Below, in pieces: positions 48,044 through 61,234 of a stretch of DNA of 64,000 nt. The notes under the pieces were generated by a model. It had not been told where the DNA came from and made no database searches. It worked only from the letters and a program-made list of their open reading frames with translations. The position numbers and the translations under genes are program-made. This DNA is from Tubulanus polymorphus (taxonomy: Eukaryota > Nemertea > Palaeonemertea > Tubulaniformes > Tubulanidae): NCBI RefSeq assembly GCF_964204645.1, contig NC_134028.1:2356001-2420000 (forward strand), read 5' to 3'. Each line of letters starts with the position of its first letter. The first letter of the stretch is position 1.

Positions 48044-50047
48044 CTACATCAGTGGTCTTGTTTGTGATTTCCAGTAATCCTCTATATTTGAATCGAGAGC
48101 GGTTTCTGCGAGCTGTTTAGCCCTTTCCGGCGTGAAGCCTACAATCGCTGTACCACGAGTTATCACATCCCGTTCTGAAGCCAGTTCAGCAATCCTCCGC
48201 GCCAGTGCCGCTGGTGCCACATGATAATACTTCCCAAATGAACAGATAAAGTCTTTCATTGCCAGACCAGTTTCTGAATAAATACTTTCGACGTTGCAGG
48301 CAATTTCAATGGCTCCTTTATTTGAGAACGCCATAGACTGCACACCAGGGAGACCTCCATTACTAGAACCTCGTATTGCTCGAGCAATTTGTTTACCGAA
48401 CTCTAGATCTTTCGTATCGATTGTTACGTTACAGTTCATTACATAGGGAAAGCTTCCAATACCTAGAAAAATAAAGAGTATTGCTGTAGACCTATATTTT
48501 TGTAAATGTTTCTTTTTAGGGTCAACTCTTCAAATAAGTTATTAGGCCTGAAAAAACCTGATAGTTATCATTGTAGTATATTTTCTCTTACCCGTCAGAC
48601 CATATCTAGCTCCGGGACTGGGTCCGATATCTCGTTTCAGCTGACTGTAGTCTATTCCGTGTTTTCCTTGAAACCAGTTAACTTGCTTTCGTCTTTGGAC
48701 CAAGCTACGTTTTTCGGGCCGATCCGCATAACCAAATAGGAATGAAGCAGAACCTGGTACCGAGGTTGCCAAATCTGTTGCCAACTCTGAAGTAAAACAT
48801 GTAAACGTTGTATTGATTTGAATTCTGATAATTGTGAATAGTTCTATATTCCTTCACCTTTGCGTATGTTTCATATCGTCTTACAGGAAAAATTGATTAA
48901 TAATAAGGCATGGAAAGAAGTTCTCGTGAAGTTTTGTATTTGGAACGGAAATTTTTTTGTCATGAAAGCTTAATATTCAGATAATGACGAGAACTCACCT
49001 CTTGCGATAGTTGCACACTCTTCTAATGTCACGTTTTCTGATATAGGATGGAATGGTACGAGGTCGACAGCTCCGAGTCGTGGATGACCCCCGCTGTGAT
49101 TGGAGAGATCAATCAGTTCATACGCTCGTATACAACATGCTTTCACACTCGATGCTGCAATATCGTACGTACATTTCTATCATATAACATTTGAAATTCC
49201 AGGAGAGGGATCCAGACAAGGTGCACGTGTTGCTATTTTCCCGTGCCCTTTTGAAACTAGAATAGCAATATTTTTCAGGGAATTCTTCCCACCCGCCACT
49301 AATAAGGCAGCAGTTGGCAGTGCAAGATTTAGCTTATGTCCCTCAAGTGCCTTGAAATTGTATTAAAATGCATTGAAATTTAACTGTATTTTCTAGACCC
49401 TTGTTTTGGCTTGTCCTTTTCATCTCTTTGTGCACCTGTCAAAGTCTACCCGTGGATCTGCCTCTGAATTTTAAGTTGGTCAGCGTATAACTGTAATTGA
49501 TATGGATAAAACGCGAGCACTACATGATCTTAACTTCATAAACTTAAAGCCTTTATTCCTTCACTCTTTCAATGCATTTTAATCATACTGTATGTTAAGT
49601 AATATATTTGATTTAGTCTAGATCCCTCCTTCCTTTGTAATATAAAGCTGATCTCTTGGCTAGTTGTTATGCTAGGTGACCTATTACAATTCAAAGAATT
49701 TGCCTATTGAATTCTGAGGTACAAGCTGCCTATTTGGTGACTGCCTTACCTATGTATCTTAGAGGTGCAACTATAGTGATGACAGAACGGTTATAAACAA
49801 TATCTGAGAAAATATTCAACACGCTGCATTTTATCGGTTTCTCTCCAGCTGAAAATATAAACGTATACTTCGCATTGTTTGAGTAGGATTTTGTGGTATA
49901 TACGTTATGTATGACAAGCGAAACATAGGTTGATATGTACTTACCATTGATAGATAAAGCCGCTTTAGTAATTTCTTGTATCACGTCGGATCTTTTGGCC
50001 TCTGAAACATTTAATAGACATGCCACAAGTTTTCTTTGAATAGACAT
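48044..50047 (-). CDS. stand-alone formiminotransferase (FTCD N-domain / FTCDNL1-like), 323 aa
   Basis: Related to the formiminotransferase half of FTCD, which moves the formimino group of N-formimino-glutamate (histidine breakdown) to tetrahydrofolate. Exons on minus: 50047-49945, 49848-49750, 49154-48999, 48786-48592, 48462-48044; all introns are phase 1 and the 972 nt close on TAA. The start has a CCACCATG context. Residues 1-119 are the N-subdomain: LNVSEAKR near 12-19 (FTCD has PNFSEGKN), NRSVITIV, and NHSGGHPRLGAVDLVPF, where H91 aligns with the proposed catalytic base His82 of mammalian FTCD. The linker carries FLFGYADRPEKR. The C-subdomain opens DIGPSPGARYGLTGIGSFPYV and MNCNVTI, matching the FTCD GPS...GA..F..NINL block. 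There is no cyclodeaminase domain: the stop falls at the length of the isolated transferase module (about 325). The region NIFSDIVYNR replaces the FTCD DVDAGPSTNR, so activity may be altered. Confidence 0.92.
49199..49467. mobile_element. possible degenerate hAT-like element
   Basis: CAGGAGAGGGATCCAG at the left and the complement of CAGAGGCAGATCCACG at the right could be decayed inverted ends, within intron 2 of the formiminotransferase gene next to exon 3. The match is loose and no target duplication is visible. Confidence 0.2.
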
Positions 50048-50310
50048 GGTGGACGAATGGACTCTTAACTGTCTACTTCATAATGTGCTGACATCTGGTG
50101 GTGTAGTGAAGAATCTACAAATAGTTGTCATCATAGTTCTTAGATAGGCGTGCCAAATAAAACAAACTCGGTCCCTGGTATTCAATGACTGGATATGAAA
50201 GTGGTTAGATTAAAATTGTAGCTTTAGATGAAAAAATGCTATTCATGTGATCCGACTAGGCAAATGTCCATTATTATTTAACAAAATAAAAAAATAAAGA
50301 CACAAATCCC

Positions 50311-50326
50311 GGGGGGGGGGGGGGGG
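50311..50326 (+). repeat. G16 homopolymer
   Basis: Sixteen G preceded by CCC, just upstream (5') of the formiminotransferase gene. Same length as the run at 28333. Confidence 0.9.
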
Positions 50327-50329
50327 CTT

Positions 50330-53300
50330 TAAAGTTCATCAGACCATTGCTGAAAGCCTTGCCTGTTCACGATTCTGTATTTGATGGAATTTTTTACTTT
50401 AGCCGTTAATGCTTTACATTGGCCCATATTTTAAAGCACGCTAGTCGTATAGATAGTCGTGAGAACGTGTCGTCTAGAGGAAGTCTCTATAAATGAGGTC
50501 ATATATTCATATCTAGGACTGATACTATCGTCGTATCGAGATCATTATGGATCAATTCTCTTACATAGAAAACTCAGTTAAATTCAATGTACTCTGATTG
50601 AATTGGGTCTGCAAAGTGATAGTGGCTTAATGCGGATGTTTTGTTTAGGAATGCGAATGACGTTTCACAGAAACTATAGGGGATTTCCGTTTGTATCCTG
50701 TTGTGCATTTAGAACTAGAAATGCATGTACTGTAATGCACAGTATCATAAATGCGGTTTAAACATTGTTTTCTAAAACTGGTGGTAAGTAAAGTATTGCT
50801 AACACACTATACTATATTATATCATATATCTAATGCTATTCGATCGAGGAACAGTTTGTTCTAATATCACTAGTCAGATGATATTCACAGCCTCGATTAG
50901 CCGCTAGCTGCTGCAGCTGTCTTGTGTCCGTGTGGCGAAAATTGGCGGAATTAAATTTATGTCGTCGTTACATCGATGTCCAGATGAGACTTGGCCACTC
51001 AATTAAGATGGCAGATCACCAACGGCATGTAAAATGAATAACGTCAATATTTGAAGTTGTGAACATGTAGTTGTCTATTTTGATATTTGGTCCCTCGACT
51101 TGTGTTTTGAATTGTTAAATGACTTCGAATCCTATTCGGGATCGTGTTCCCTTTCTCTGCGGTGTTTAGATGTAATTGCAGACGTGTCATACGACGAATG
51201 ACCGAACTAATGACAGCCGTTTGCTCATACAGTCGATATTATTAAAGCCCTAAGTAACGGATTGACTTTCATTTTGCTGCGCAAACACAGTCAATATCCT
51301 GTACTTTCTGCGATAACTGAGAAGTGAAAGTGCGGAGTTGCTGCATGATTTCCTGCCTCCATCCGTAGACATCCTGTAGTGTCGTCGCGCATGACAAAAC
51401 CTTCTCCCATCATAAATTTGAGTTCCGTTGATTTTTGTGAGAGTCTTTTACTCATTAGGTTCCTGCACTGTCCATTAGTGGAGTTAGATTCCTGTTATAT
51501 CAGTCGGTGGTTAGTTAACAGTTCGTCCACTTAGTCTGAGATTATGCCGGTTGTTAGGGCTATATTTACCGTGTGGTTGTAGCCCATTTACAGCCCTTAC
51601 CGATATCAGTGAGTATCGCGACAACCGCGAGATTTCTGTTTATCATTTTCAACGGAGCTGAATTTTTTCTATCACGTTTAATGAAGAATAATGATAAAAG
51701 TGTTTATTTCATACAAGTACAGACTAGGAGAGAATCCATATTCACCTGGAGAAAATGTAATTTACCATCTGAATAATAATATTACAATCTGAAGGACATA
51801 CAACCAGGGACTTAACAGATACTAGAATAATTGATAAGGTCTTTTATCTCATATTTATCTCAATTTTTGCGAACATTTCAAACTTCAACTGGATTTTTAA
51901 AGTTAATCGCCACATTCTACAAATTGAATGTTGAGTGGTTTGAAATCTATTTCTATAATTGAACTATTGGTGATCGGGGTGTGAATATTTTTGAGCCGGT
52001 GGTCGATACTAATTTTCTGCTCACTTATGCCCGATCAGGTAGTAAATTAACTGTTTCTATATTTATCACGTCGAGCTACACGACATTCGGAACAATTGGC
52101 AATGTGTTCGGAATCGGTACGTAGGTGGCACAGTTTGTGTCACTCTATACGTCCCTGCGGATGAAAACTGAGCCCGTGTTTCATACGGAGACAAGTGCAC
52201 AAACGTTCCATTACTGTTAATCTTGGTGTTGTTAATTTGGTCACGGAAGCTCAGATTGGTACAGCCGATCGCCGTATAGATATGATGATAATATATCAGT
52301 ACTACCGCTGCGAGTAAATGACTTGAACCCGAGTCTCCTGTTCATCTTCGCTCATTTCCGCTCGTGTGAAGAGAATTTTAAGGAATTATAAGAATTTTAA
52401 ATTTTGATCGGAGCAGGCCTTTTTATATTACTGCAAATTGTCAACTGTCTCTACTTCTTTTAAATCCTAATCTGAAAATTTGCCACGAGTGGTTATATGT
52501 GTATATATAGTTTCTATTAGATGATTGTTATGATGTTGTTATTTTCCACACCTGTGGCTCTGCGTAGAGAAATCTCTTTCCATTCATTTTTATACGGCGA
52601 TTATGGGAGTCTTTAGCGGATACAAAGCGTACCGCGATTATTATTGATACTTTCTACATCGAATGCGCCGCTTGGCAATATTTCTGAACGTATAGAAACT
52701 GATTCTGAAACACCTGTGAAACATTATTCAAATTAATGTATAACCCTATATTGAAAATCCGAATAATGTTTAAGCGTACCTATATGTAAAATATATGAAT
52801 ATGATCCTCGGTCGTCTGATATAGATAAATGATGTTATAGAGCTTTGAAAATATTTTTCTGTGCATCCGTAAATTCAGCTTCCCGATAGTTTTTTATGAT
52901 CAACGGTTCAGCGATTTATTGAAAAATTGGATGTCATCTCCGTTAATAATGTCGTTGACGCCAGAGAGCTCAACAGGGCGCTGATAGATGACTGGATCGT
53001 TCAAAATCTACGGTTATAAATCTTGTCGCCGGGTGTCAGTGATTCCTCTCCGAGGAAAACTGATCGATGTTATCATAAATCGGGGTCGAAGGGCTGAAAA
53101 TCTATATCTATTCGCGATATCTCGTATCAGCGAGCAGGCGGGCGACTCGACTTGAATTCAGCTACGAAATGAAACTTCAAACGAAAGAAAGTTTTGAATG
53201 AAATAATTTCAATCGAAAATGTCAATTTTTTGAACATAATTCATCGTTTTTCAATACTGAGCTCATTTATAGAATTTCTCGGCTTATGTAACCGCGTCGA

Positions 53301-54870
53301 GGGCGGTTATGCAAGCCGAATAGTTCCGATTTGAACCAGTAGATGTCGCTAGTGCGATTGTCAACTGAACTTGGCGGAACGTGGCCAATCATTGTCAGGG
53401 AGTGTTGGCCATTAATACAAAACGCGGCATGCATTTCACTGTAATCCTATCATTGCTTACTACTAGCAGTTGTGTAAAGCTCATTCATTTAAGCAGAACT
53501 CCTTAACTGGAATCGTGTCAACCGGGATTCGAATTCAAGTTATTTCACACGGTAAGCATATTTGGTTTTCTCGTTATATCAGGGGTAAGCTACGTTGCTG
53601 ATGCTGCGTAGGTTGCTTATCCCTGTTCTAGTCTGTTGCGCGCTGCTTTCTTTGACAAAAACGATCATATTTTGACGGTTGTTTTTAGTAATGACAAACT
53701 TATATGTAATTTTTCATTTAAGGAGTTATTCGATGAAAATGATTTTACAGATTATTTTGAAAAGTTTTTGCCGAAAAAGTTTTGAAAATTATCGATATTT
53801 CTAATTCCTTAAATGGACATAAGCGCATTTCAGAACTTATGACGAAGAATAAAATCACCGAAACATCTTAAATGCACTTTTGGTTAGTCGTAGAAAATAT
53901 TGAAATCAATTTGAAAAAAAAAACTTGATTATAGTTTTTCTCTATGTTTATAATAATTATTATTGGATTTTGCTTGTCTGTGCTTGAATTTATTTATTAC
54001 CGTGTCTCGTCTCAACAAAGCGTTCTTGTATATAGAGAATGACAGGGACACTAATCACTCAAGGTTGATCAAAACAAGTAAACCGGTAAATTGACTTGTA
54101 CAATGTATATGACATAGGACATGATTTACATAAAAACGGCTACTTTTTGTGTTAATTTCTTCTTTGAATTAATGACCCTATTTCGTCTAGATTCGATATA
54201 ATATTCTGGTAACAAATTGAATTGATTCTTTCGCCGTCTTCAGGACTCGGCGCAGCAGGTGAAATTTTCCTTTACAAAAAAAGATTCTCCAGAAGTCGTT
54301 GAATGAATAGTTTCTCCGAGGTTTTTCTCTCAAAGTTGAGTTGTTCGCGTGCGTAAGGCTGGAGAAAATTAATCTTTTGAAATGACGTTTTCGATGAGGT
54401 TTCTTCGCGTAAGAAGATCGTGAAGGTTGCACGAGACTCGTACATGTTTTTTTCTATTCAATTAAACGCAAAAGTGAAAACTTACCAGAAATCGTTCCAA
54501 TTTTGTTGATCGTTTCGAATTATGTTAATTGAAATTTTAGAATTTTTGTCAGCCCCATTGAGTTTCCTACTGAATAGTGTGTATAATGTATACCTAGGAT
54601 GTGTTTGATTTTTTTCAATTTGAAGTTCTAGTTATATGTAGTTAAAACCCTTCACAACGCCTCCGGTATTTTCATTTTAGTTCATGAAGAAGTTTGTTAA
54701 AGGTTAAATTCTGCAATTCGCAGAAGAGTAAAACATTTAAAAGTTATGTAACTAAATTCAGCCTATTTTTCACCGACCTATGAATTCAGTTAAACACGTA
54801 GATGTATCAGTGTTCTTTCGTTGAATGCTAGTGGAAATCTTTCACTTGTAAATTTCCTTTTAAAAAGCTT
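50330..54870. other. intergenic, no gene recognised
   Basis: AT-rich, stop-dense DNA. A hairpin of the type AGGGGTAAGC-TACG ... CGTA-GGTTGCTTATCCCT lies at 53580-53628. No supported exon was found. Confidence 0.4.
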
Positions 54871-54874
54871 GACA

Positions 54875-55009
54875 TTAATGCGGCACCAGTTTGGTCCCCT
54901 CTATAACGTCGTCATCGTCGTTCGGTGCTAGCAAACGTTCACCCTCCGTATCGAACCAATTCTCGTCGTTTCCATGGTAATTTTTATCCACAAATTTGTT
55001 GGCAAAATT
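54875..55009 (-). CDS. candidate terminal exon of an unrecognised minus-strand gene
   Basis: A 44-codon minus-strand frame ending TAA at 54875, with strongly non-random composition: ENWFDTEGERLLAP, then NDDDDVIEGTKLVPH, a typical acidic cytoplasmic-tail look. It is open back to a TGA near 55044. The first usable acceptor is GTGTGAG at 55010, with a branch-point-like CTGAT upstream but little pyrimidine tract. No domain is recognised. Confidence 0.4.
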   Translation of the reverse strand, partial: NFANKFVDKNYHGNDENWFDTEGERLLAPNDDDDVIEGTKLVPH

Positions 55010-55959
55010 CTCACACGCCGTTGATGACAATCAGTTATGACAACAAACGTTAATTTTCAGGTAACTTCTGTAAACGTTGACACCGGTGCATGGGTTTTAT
55101 ATCAACTATAGACCTCGATATGGTTGTCTTTCACCTCGATAACATAAACTACTTCAAATTCAGGATATAGGTTCACAGTTAAAACGTACCAGCTTCATGA
55201 GCAGCTTCGTTTTCCTTTAAATCAATTATGAAATCACCTTATTGTATACTATAATATATCGTTTAGTGTAAAAAGTAGAAAATCTTTAAAAAAGTGTCAG
55301 TTATCCTTTAAATCATTCGTCTTCGCTATGAATAAAGAATTATTAATAGCTGCTTTGTCTTAATAAACGCTCAGCGAAACGACGTTGTATTTTTTGATCA
55401 GCTAATTTGTCATTTGAAGCTCGATAACTATGAGATTTAACGTTGATATGTACTGCAGTTGTCATTGATCAGTATTGTATATAGATATGAGGTTCAATGA
55501 TGAAAAAGCGTGTAGGAAATATATATTAAGTGTCCGATGGTGAGAGGCGGTTGATAGATTTCGAATGTCCGCCTGATGTCTACCATCAATATAGGATTAT
55601 CCCGTTCTGGGCATCATTGATAACTTCGTTCGATCTTCCCGCAAATAAATCTTTTCCTGGTTTTTTTTTGTTATAAGGCGTTATAGCGGCTGCGGCGATG
55701 ACGCAAATATTTCCGTCATCGCCGGTAATATTGTCGAAATCGCCTGTTTTAAACGCTAGCGACTAAAACCTTAAAGAGCTTTATCTGATAACAAAATGTG
55801 TTATAACGCGATGTTAACTTTGATAATATTACGTGGTATACAACAGACAAGAGAGACTATAGCTGGCTGTTCATTTCACATCGGTTCGTTCCCATGCATG
55901 CTTCGGATAACGCTTAGTTTTTTTATTACATAGTTGATGAATTATTGGCACAATGCGTT

Positions 55960-56460
55960 CAAAATGACCGCTGTAGATCGGTGAAAATTGATGGGAAATG
56001 TCAATTTGAAATTGGTTTTGCGTCGGCCCGAGACTAACGTTATTGGTCCCCGGTCGATTTGAAAAGTCATTTTTATTCGCTCGATTGATACGAGAAAATC
56101 GATTCGATTTGGTCGGCGCGGGCGGGTGGGAGACGGGTCAATTCGATGGATTTCTTTACATTCGTATATTTGTCACCATGGTAACTTAAGATCTAGAAGT
56201 CGAGGAGTTGACGAGATGTTGTGAGATCAAACTTATCTCTCCTCGTCGTCGTCATCATAAAAAATATCATCATCATCATCGAGCATTGACTCGAGCGATG
56301 CCGAGCGGTGCGGTTATTCATCGATTCATGTCGACGATGGTCAATCTGAGCTAATCCGGTCGTCTCGACGACGGAGCGAGTAAGTCGCATTAACGTACGT
56401 AGCTCTGAGAATGTTCCGATGTCTCGTATCTCGTGCGTTGTGGTCACAGGGTGGAATCTC
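55960..56460. promoter_or_regulatory. CpG-rich stretch, possible promoter
   Basis: CG-dense (GTCGGCGCGGGCGGGTGGG and TCGTCGTCGTC words) with an (ATC)n run at 56257-56279. It could serve the minus-strand candidate gene below 55 kb or an upstream exon of the FOXRED2-like gene. The 84-codon minus frame here is low complexity. Confidence 0.25.
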
Positions 56461-56874
56461 TTATCAGCAAATCAGGGAATTGTATTTTCTTCTCTTCACA
56501 GATGTCCCTGGCAAACTATGAATGCTGTAGCCCCCTAGTGCACAACTCCTCAATTTATCTTCTGATTGGGTCAAACAGGCACAGGCATTCTTTGGCAACT
56601 TTGTGAACAAATTCGTCCATGGCTGTACATGTGATCACGGCTATATGTATGATCACGGCTATATCAAGCGCACATTTCATATTTTGATCGATGTAAATAG
56701 TTTGAAGTTGTAGTTTAACCTTAGAATTGTCTTAAAAAGATGATCCGAACTCCGTTTTAAAAAGCTACATGATGATAATAAATGGAACGACACGTTTTTC
56801 TGATATTAGTGTCGTGAGTTGTGTATTAATTACTGTTATTATGAATTGTGAATTAATCGGTGATGAGAGGAACT

Positions 56875-56940
56875 CCCACGCACCACCATCTCGCCATCAT
56901 CGTGCACCATCGTCTCACCATCATCGTGCAGCATCAGTCA
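56875..56940 (+). repeat. CACCATCATCGTG short repeat
   Basis: CATC-rich hexa/dodecamer repeat (CACCATC, CATCATCGTGCA, TCTCACCATCATCGTGCA). No coding evidence. Confidence 0.6.
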
Positions 56941-57859
56941 CGATTCTACTCTCATTATAACCATGGTGATTGTCTATTGTTTCATCATTCATTGATTTCG
57001 TTAGTTATGTTATTTTGAGTTTGGCGCGTGAGGTGGTGGGCGCAACAGTTTTTTAATTCAATCCCCATTCTTTCCATATTCTTTACTATGTGACTAAAAA
57101 TGGTTAATAGTTAGAATAGCTTCAGGAGATTGGTCGACTCCTTGATGTCCGATGACGGACTTGTGGACATTCCTGGCGATCTTCAAATTTAGCAAACGAC
57201 TAAGATGTTTTCTAGAGTTGAAGATACATTATGAATACGATTTAGCAACAAACTAAAGATAGCGCATTAGTGAGCAACGAGGCTTGATAAGTTGTTATGG
57301 ATTCCAAGTTTCTCATTCTGATAGATATCTTTTAGTTTAAGTTATTTTGATTCCAAATGCTTTATATAGAATCGTCCGATTTCTGTAACCTGCAGGACGA
57401 ACTGAAGTTAATAAGTTCAGCATCGTTAGTGTAATTTGTGAGGTTAATTCCTCAATGGAGATAAACTATTTGCCTGTTCTCTCAGTACTGAAGTATAGAA
57501 CTAGCCGTTGGCTTCGTTTTGCTGTCGAGGCAAGTTAAGAGTCAACGGAATTCAATCAGTAGTATTTGTCGATTCAATTTAATAGATCGACGACGCAATG
57601 CCGCAACGACTGACGTTGATTAACGAAGCACGACTGAAAACAGCGACTTACGTCTTTACTGTTTAATCATTAGCTGCTCAATGCTATATAGAGCAGGGTC
57701 CAAACGACTTCTTGATTTCGTAAAAACTCCTTCTCAATTGAAAGAAGGCTACAGTTCAGCTGAGACTAGGATTTTATCTTTATTATAGCCCAAGAAGGTA
57801 TTTACCAAATTAGAAACAAAGTTAAGGTAGTTTAAAGGGGAATGATTACTTCAATTTAC

Positions 57860-58077
57860 CTAAATCAACAGTACCCAACTGTTGTTTGGATATTGATGCG
57901 GACAATTCCTCGAAATTTGAAATTTTCTCCTTTGAATTCCTTGAAAACTCCTCCTATATCCGTGAAAGACTGATCTATATGGACTGTGTATAGTAATCTC
58001 TCCATCAATCCCGGTCACTATTGTACGGTTGTTAAAGTTACATGGGAAATTGAATGATTCCAGCACTATCTGTTCAA
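57860..58077 (-). CDS. protein-like minus-strand block, possible exon
   Basis: It is bounded by an AACAG acceptor near 58078 and a TTTAG|GTAAAT donor near 57860. Two different frames look protein-like (one with RTIVTGIDGEITIHSP, one with DIGGVFKEFKGENFKFRG), so the true frame is undecided, and the first meets TAG at the donor. It may belong to the same gene as 54875-55009. Confidence 0.22.
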
Positions 58078-58139
58078 TCTGCCGAAATTGAAATATCGAT
58101 AATGTTCAAGCTCAAAACAAACATTGTTTCCGATGTAAA

Positions 58140-58373
58140 TTAGATCATCTAACGTTGGGAACTTCGTGAAACGTAATTTCTCTCTCGAGCCGCTTTTTGA
58201 GATATTGACTGAGCTGTCATTTCAATGAAATTAGTCGCGAACGCGTCGCGGTTGAAGCTTTTAAATAGCTGTTTAGATAATGTTCTTTCGGGAAAGTATT
58301 TCGATAATGAAAAAGCCGACTACGCGATGATAACTAATTAGATTTAGATAAGTGTGCGAAGTCACGAACTGCG
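58140..58373 (+). promoter_or_regulatory. upstream region of the FOXRED2-like gene
   Basis: Moderately CpG-rich with GTCGCGAACGCGTCGCGG near 58234; probably promoter or 5' UTR of the gene starting at 58374. No core promoter box is assignable. Confidence 0.3.
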
Positions 58374-58596
58374 ATGAATTCATTAACCACGCTCTTCTTC
58401 GTTTCTATTTTCAGCGTTATGTCCAATATTTTCCAAGTCTTCCTACTAATTTCATCATGGCTGCTGGCGACCGTCAGCCCGTCTCGGTACTGGGAATACT
58501 GCGTGATAGGAGCCGGGCCCGCCGGCCTACAACTCGGTCATTATCTACAGAAAGCTAACAGAGATTATATGTTATTCGAACGCGGCAATTCTTCAG
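58374..58596 (+). CDS. FOXRED2: FOXRED2-like FAD-dependent oxidoreductase, first coding exon only
   Basis: FOXRED2 (ERFAD) is an ER-lumen flavoprotein linked to ER-associated degradation. Exon 1 encodes 74 aa plus one base, to a donor TCAG|GTAAGT. Residues 4-35 are hydrophobic, consistent with a signal peptide; M16 is an alternative start. YWEYCVIGAGPAGLQLGHYL carries the Rossmann GxGxxG at G46-G48-G51 for FAD. It continues QKANRDYMLFERGNSSG, matching the family pattern of DYCVLGAGPAGLQ, then RDYAVFER and a Gly at the exon border. The next family block (SFF.RYPRHR..ISINK) was not found before 64000, so the following exons lie outside the window. The start ATG has G at -3. Assignment rests on the first 75 residues only. 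Confidence 0.75.
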
Positions 58597-59548
58597 GTAA
58601 GTTTCCCGTTTTACTGAACGGAGCGCGACGACGACGAACGAACGTTCCGTCGAGAATAATCGCTTCAGTCTGCGCCGAGATTGGAATAATCATTGACCTG
58701 AGTTATTCATAACCCACAGGTCTTGTTTTATTCAACGCAATTCGCCACTCAACTTGTTATCTAATTATATAAATGCGACATTTCGTCGATGATCGGTGTC
58801 TGAGTTATGAATCCCGCCGGACTAGTTAACTACCTCTACCTCCATCTCGGTAACGAGTTTAAACCTATTCTACCTATCAGCGATCGATGACTACTTTACT
58901 TGCATCATTTATTGAAATAGAAACGTATTCCAACTTCAGATAACCTACAGCTGGGGCCAGTGGTTTGAAAGTCGGTTAGAGTAAACCAGTGGATAGTTGA
59001 GAAGCTCGTTGTTACTAACTATAGTATTCATCCGCTAGTTAACTCTTAACAACTTTGCAGTCCAGGTTTTTGGAAAGTGGTGAAAGATAGGAAATGATGC
59101 TTGTTTATGGCACGAGCATCATAGGGGCGAAGAAAGTCGTGCCAGACCTGAGGAATTCCTTAAGTAGAGAAGCATTTAGTTGCATTATCAGAATACATTT
59201 CTTATACAATATACATCCCTTAGTGCCCTTTTGTATTCATATATGTTCTCTTTACTAATGTATTTAAGTTGATGATAAATTCGAACGCGTTTCCATTCTT
59301 GTATTTTTGAGCCCGCAGTCGGTTAAGCCCCAAACCGCCCTGTTTTACCATTGAACTCAGTCGACCATTGTCAGCTCGACGATCCGTAGAAAATCGTAAA
59401 AGTGTGCGCCCGGCTTCAGAAACATTATGCGAAATTACGTGCGTCATATTTGATCGTAACCGACGTGGAAAAAGCTTCGGTAATTAATGATAAACAACGT
59501 CTTGTCACCGATGAATGACAATTCGACTAATGCTAAATTCATGTTCGA

Positions 59549-59556
59549 TATATATG

Positions 59557-59587
<31 letters not shown>

Positions 59588-59590
59588 GCG
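59549..59590. repeat. (TA)n(CA)n microsatellite
   Basis: TA run passing into ACACACACACGCG, a compound dinucleotide repeat. Confidence 0.85.
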
Positions 59591-59863
59591 AAATAAGAAA
59601 TTAATTCATTAATGCGTAGATCTGTTGTGCGTCGATCGAATACGTACGTTTTTTATGGGCGTATAATGAATGAAAATCTATCCCATTTGCCGTAATGGAT
59701 TGTGATACGGACAAACAAGTTCGGCGTAGGTTTCATAATAACATCCGTTCAGATAGCGGTTTATATTTTTTATCTCACCGGTGTTTTTATCGGTTATGTA
59801 CTTTTCTTTAGGTTTTGACCTCGGAGGTCTCTGATGTAGATAATTACCTCAACCTATTACAGA

Positions 59864-59885
59864 TCATATATATATATATATATAT
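59864..59885. repeat. (TA)n microsatellite
   Basis: About ten TA units in the presumed intron. Confidence 0.85.
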
Positions 59886-60213
59886 TTATAAATTATTAGC
59901 ATTATTTTGGTCAGTTTCAAATTAGTCCATTCTCTGTACGGCCAAGAATGGACTAAATAGTGATGATGTGAACGTGGCTTTAAGCTCATATTTGATAGAT
60001 TTCCCGCACGTTCATTGATGAAGGTGTTATTATTCATTATCAATTTACATTCGGCAGACGCTGAATTTATGATTCCAGTTCATGTCGTTGAATGAAATTT
60101 CAGGCTGAATTCATTCATTTTGAAATGACTAATTTTCATTCGCGCGCTCTTTTATATTCAGCGCAGTAGACTCAACTGATTCCCTCGTCGATTCAGTATT
60201 CAACTGAAAATTG

Positions 60214-60455
60214 TATAGAGAATCCTGTAAATCGAGATAGATTGAGTCCTTTTAGCTAATCATTCATTGATTTCCACTATAACCTTGTAGTCATCTGTGT
60301 TTTGAGAGAATCTAATAGTCATCATCAGCAATACTCGGTTAACAATAAGTTGTTTTTGTGTTTAACTCAGTTTTCCTGAAGATGACTATAAGTTTATACT
60401 TGAAACGTCGAATCAATAGATTATTAACTTATATCAATGTGGGATTCTCTGTATA
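60214..60455. mobile_element. foldback element with CTGAAGA...GAAACGT hairpin, 242 bp
   Basis: Inverted ends TATAGAGAATCC and GGATTCTCTGTATA. Inside are CTATAACCTTGTAGTCATC and, at 60376-60411, CTGAAGATGACTATAAG..TTGAAACGTCG. It belongs to the same family as 10379-10584 and 17865-18150. Confidence 0.6.
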
Positions 60456-61188
60456 TCGTCATAACGCAGACGTCAATGGTTAACTGAAACTTTAAAATGA
60501 AAAAGATGATCCGCTTTGATATGTTTTTGATAGATTTCATAGGAAAGCGGATGAGACGCTATCAGTTCGCCGATTACGCGTATTTCCCCGAGATTCCTCA
60601 TTCTCTTTGTCAACCGGTTTCGTACTTTCAGCTCACGTTTGCTTTTAAGACCATCGGTCGTCGAAACGAACAAATTCTGTTAACATCGGGCGACCATTAG
60701 TTGTTCGTTCATCGACGGACACGGTAATCCGGTTCCGTCAACGATTGTTTTATCAAACGGACGAATGAAAAAAAAGAGCGCGTTGTCGCCGACTGACCAG
60801 ACATCTCACCGAACCACCGGTCTCAACCTACGTTTATTCCGGCCACGTCATTTCCTATACATAATACATTAACGTTTCTCTTTGATCTATTTGATTCTGT
60901 TAAGCATCAGGGGGGAGGGGAGGTTGGAGGATCCACCGCCACACGATATCATAAACAAATCATCAAAAAGTTTCCGCCGAACTTTAATGACAATTAGCTA
61001 AAGTGGCTCGTTTATATTTATCGTTTCAATTATAAACTTCATTCTTCCTCGCTTTATCAAAAACCCTTACATTAGGCTTTAGCTATACGGTAAACGTATA
61101 TATTTAACTTCTAAAGCCACTTTTTCGAATAAGTTCAAAGCTAAAACCTCTTATGAAACCAGTTAAAAGGAGCTGTTTCATCAACAAT

Positions 61189-61193
61189 GCTGC

Positions 61194-61234
<41 letters not shown>

